From: Pomphorhynchus laevis | Lineage: Eukaryota; Acanthocephala; Palaeacanthocephala; Echinorhynchida; Pomphorhynchidae | Length of the DNA stretch: 64,000 bases | Direction of reading: 5' to 3' | Assembly (NCBI GenBank): GCA_012934845.2 | Contig: WNNJ02003005.1 | Span: 1 to 64,000, forward strand | Shown here: in pieces, positions 63,540-64,000 of the stretch | How the letters are laid out: each line of letters starts with the position of its first letter | Position numbering within the stretch: the first letter of the stretch is position 1 | Translations under genes and position numbers: made by a program | Notes under the pieces: model-generated | Seen by the model: the letters and a program-made list of their open reading frames with translations, nothing else | Told to the model about the DNA's origin: nothing | Databases searched by the model: none

Positions 63540-64000
63540 ATTTATTTTAACGTGGCAAATGCGTGCCAGCGCACGCTTACATGACCACAACAAAACAAAA
63601 CTGAAAATCATGTGTCTTGGAGTAATTAGGAACGTGGAGTAAGAGGGTATGACCGGAACGGAGCGATAGCGAGGTGAAGCGAGTGTCGTCTAAGAAAGGA
63701 AAGTTGATGAACGATGGGGAGCCGACAGCGATGAGACGAAAAGTTACGAGAAGAAGGCGGAGTTTGATGCGGATGTGGATGGTGGGCCAGGAGAGTTGGG
63801 CAAAATATGTGGATGTGTGGTCGAAGCGACGGAGACGAAAGAGCACTCGAACGGCGGTGTTGATTATTCGTTGTAGGGGTAGGATGATGGATTTTGGAGA
63901 ATTGGCGAAAAGGCTAAGGCAGTAATCGATTTTAGGGAAAAGAAGCGATGAAAAAAGAGACATACAAAAACGGAAGTTGATAAGGGGGCGGATACGGCGG
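63540..64000 (-). mobile_element. L2-like LINE, 3' part, continues beyond the window
   Basis: The minus frame 63577-63963 reads LFPKIDYCLSLFANSPKSII, LPLQRIINTAVRVLFRLRRF, LLLVTFRLIAVGSPSFINFP, LLLHVPNYSKTHDF. The 3' end GTGGTCATGTAAGCGTGCGC is at ~63580. It is related to the 25-28 kb copies at the protein level but diverged. Confidence 0.88.

Noticed and set aside
1-64000. LTR retrotransposon, Polinton or capsid/envelope gene
   Set aside because: I found no paired LTRs with gag-pol order, no integrase, protein-primed polymerase or capsid-like frame. Every RT recognised is LINE or Penelope-like.
1-64000. CRISPR arrays, operons, bacterial promoters or ribosome binding sites
   Set aside because: Spliced exons, LINEs and AT-rich spacers show an animal genome; direct repeats seen are dispersed or two-copy, not regular arrays.

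Overview
This is an AT-rich animal window, about two thirds of which is retrotransposon sequence. Only two stretches look like host genes. Tentative first guess at the source: an invertebrate animal. One LINE closely resembles RTE-1 of nematodes as I remember it, but LINEs are poor taxonomic markers, so the organism is left open.

Layout. 1-4.0 kb: a spliced tetraspanin-like gene on the minus strand (four exons with agreeing phases; the rest lies off the left edge), whose ~2.5 kb intron is full of copies of a terminal-inverted-repeat (TIR) family. 4.2-7.4 kb: a young, nearly intact RTE-type LINE with a perfect 14 bp target duplication. 7.7-11 kb: decayed L2-like and CR1-like pieces. 11.3-16 kb: CR1-like copy A (ORF1 with a PHD-like finger, ORF2 with endonuclease and RT). 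16-20 kb: simple repeat, palindromes, foldbacks and a Penelope-like N-terminal fragment. 20.1-23.5 kb: an old copy of LINE family III with a 13 bp target duplication. 23.5-29.7 kb: L2-like copies in both orientations interrupting low-copy sequence that still carries short open segments. 29.8-38.1 kb: CR1-like copies B and C in tandem. 38.4-39.4 kb: an L2-like copy. 40.0-40.9 kb: an intact single-exon PDK1-like kinase gene. 41.7-50 kb: a TIR fragment, a CR1 ORF1 fragment, two decayed LINEs (IV and V) and direct repeats with a possible hammerhead-like core. 50.2-53.0 kb: an unusual element, a reverse transcriptase gene enclosed by ~325 bp inverted repeats. 53.5-62 kb: two long LINE III copies inserted side by side into an older repeat, each with target duplications, plus an antisense fragment. 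62-64 kb: a 392 bp tandem duplication with Penelope-like 3' features and an L2-like copy running off the edge.

The TIR/RT element at 50159-52999 is the best candidate for something undescribed. It has a near-complete RT of a poorly characterised Penelope-like type, no visible endonuclease or transposase, and terminal repeats shared with solo copies at 1.4-3.4, 23.9 and 41.7 kb. Those repeats contain a hairpin with a compensatory base-pair change between copies, which suggests a selected RNA or DNA fold.

All family names come from reading motifs by eye; no database search was run. Edges of decayed elements are approximate, usually within a few tens of bases.
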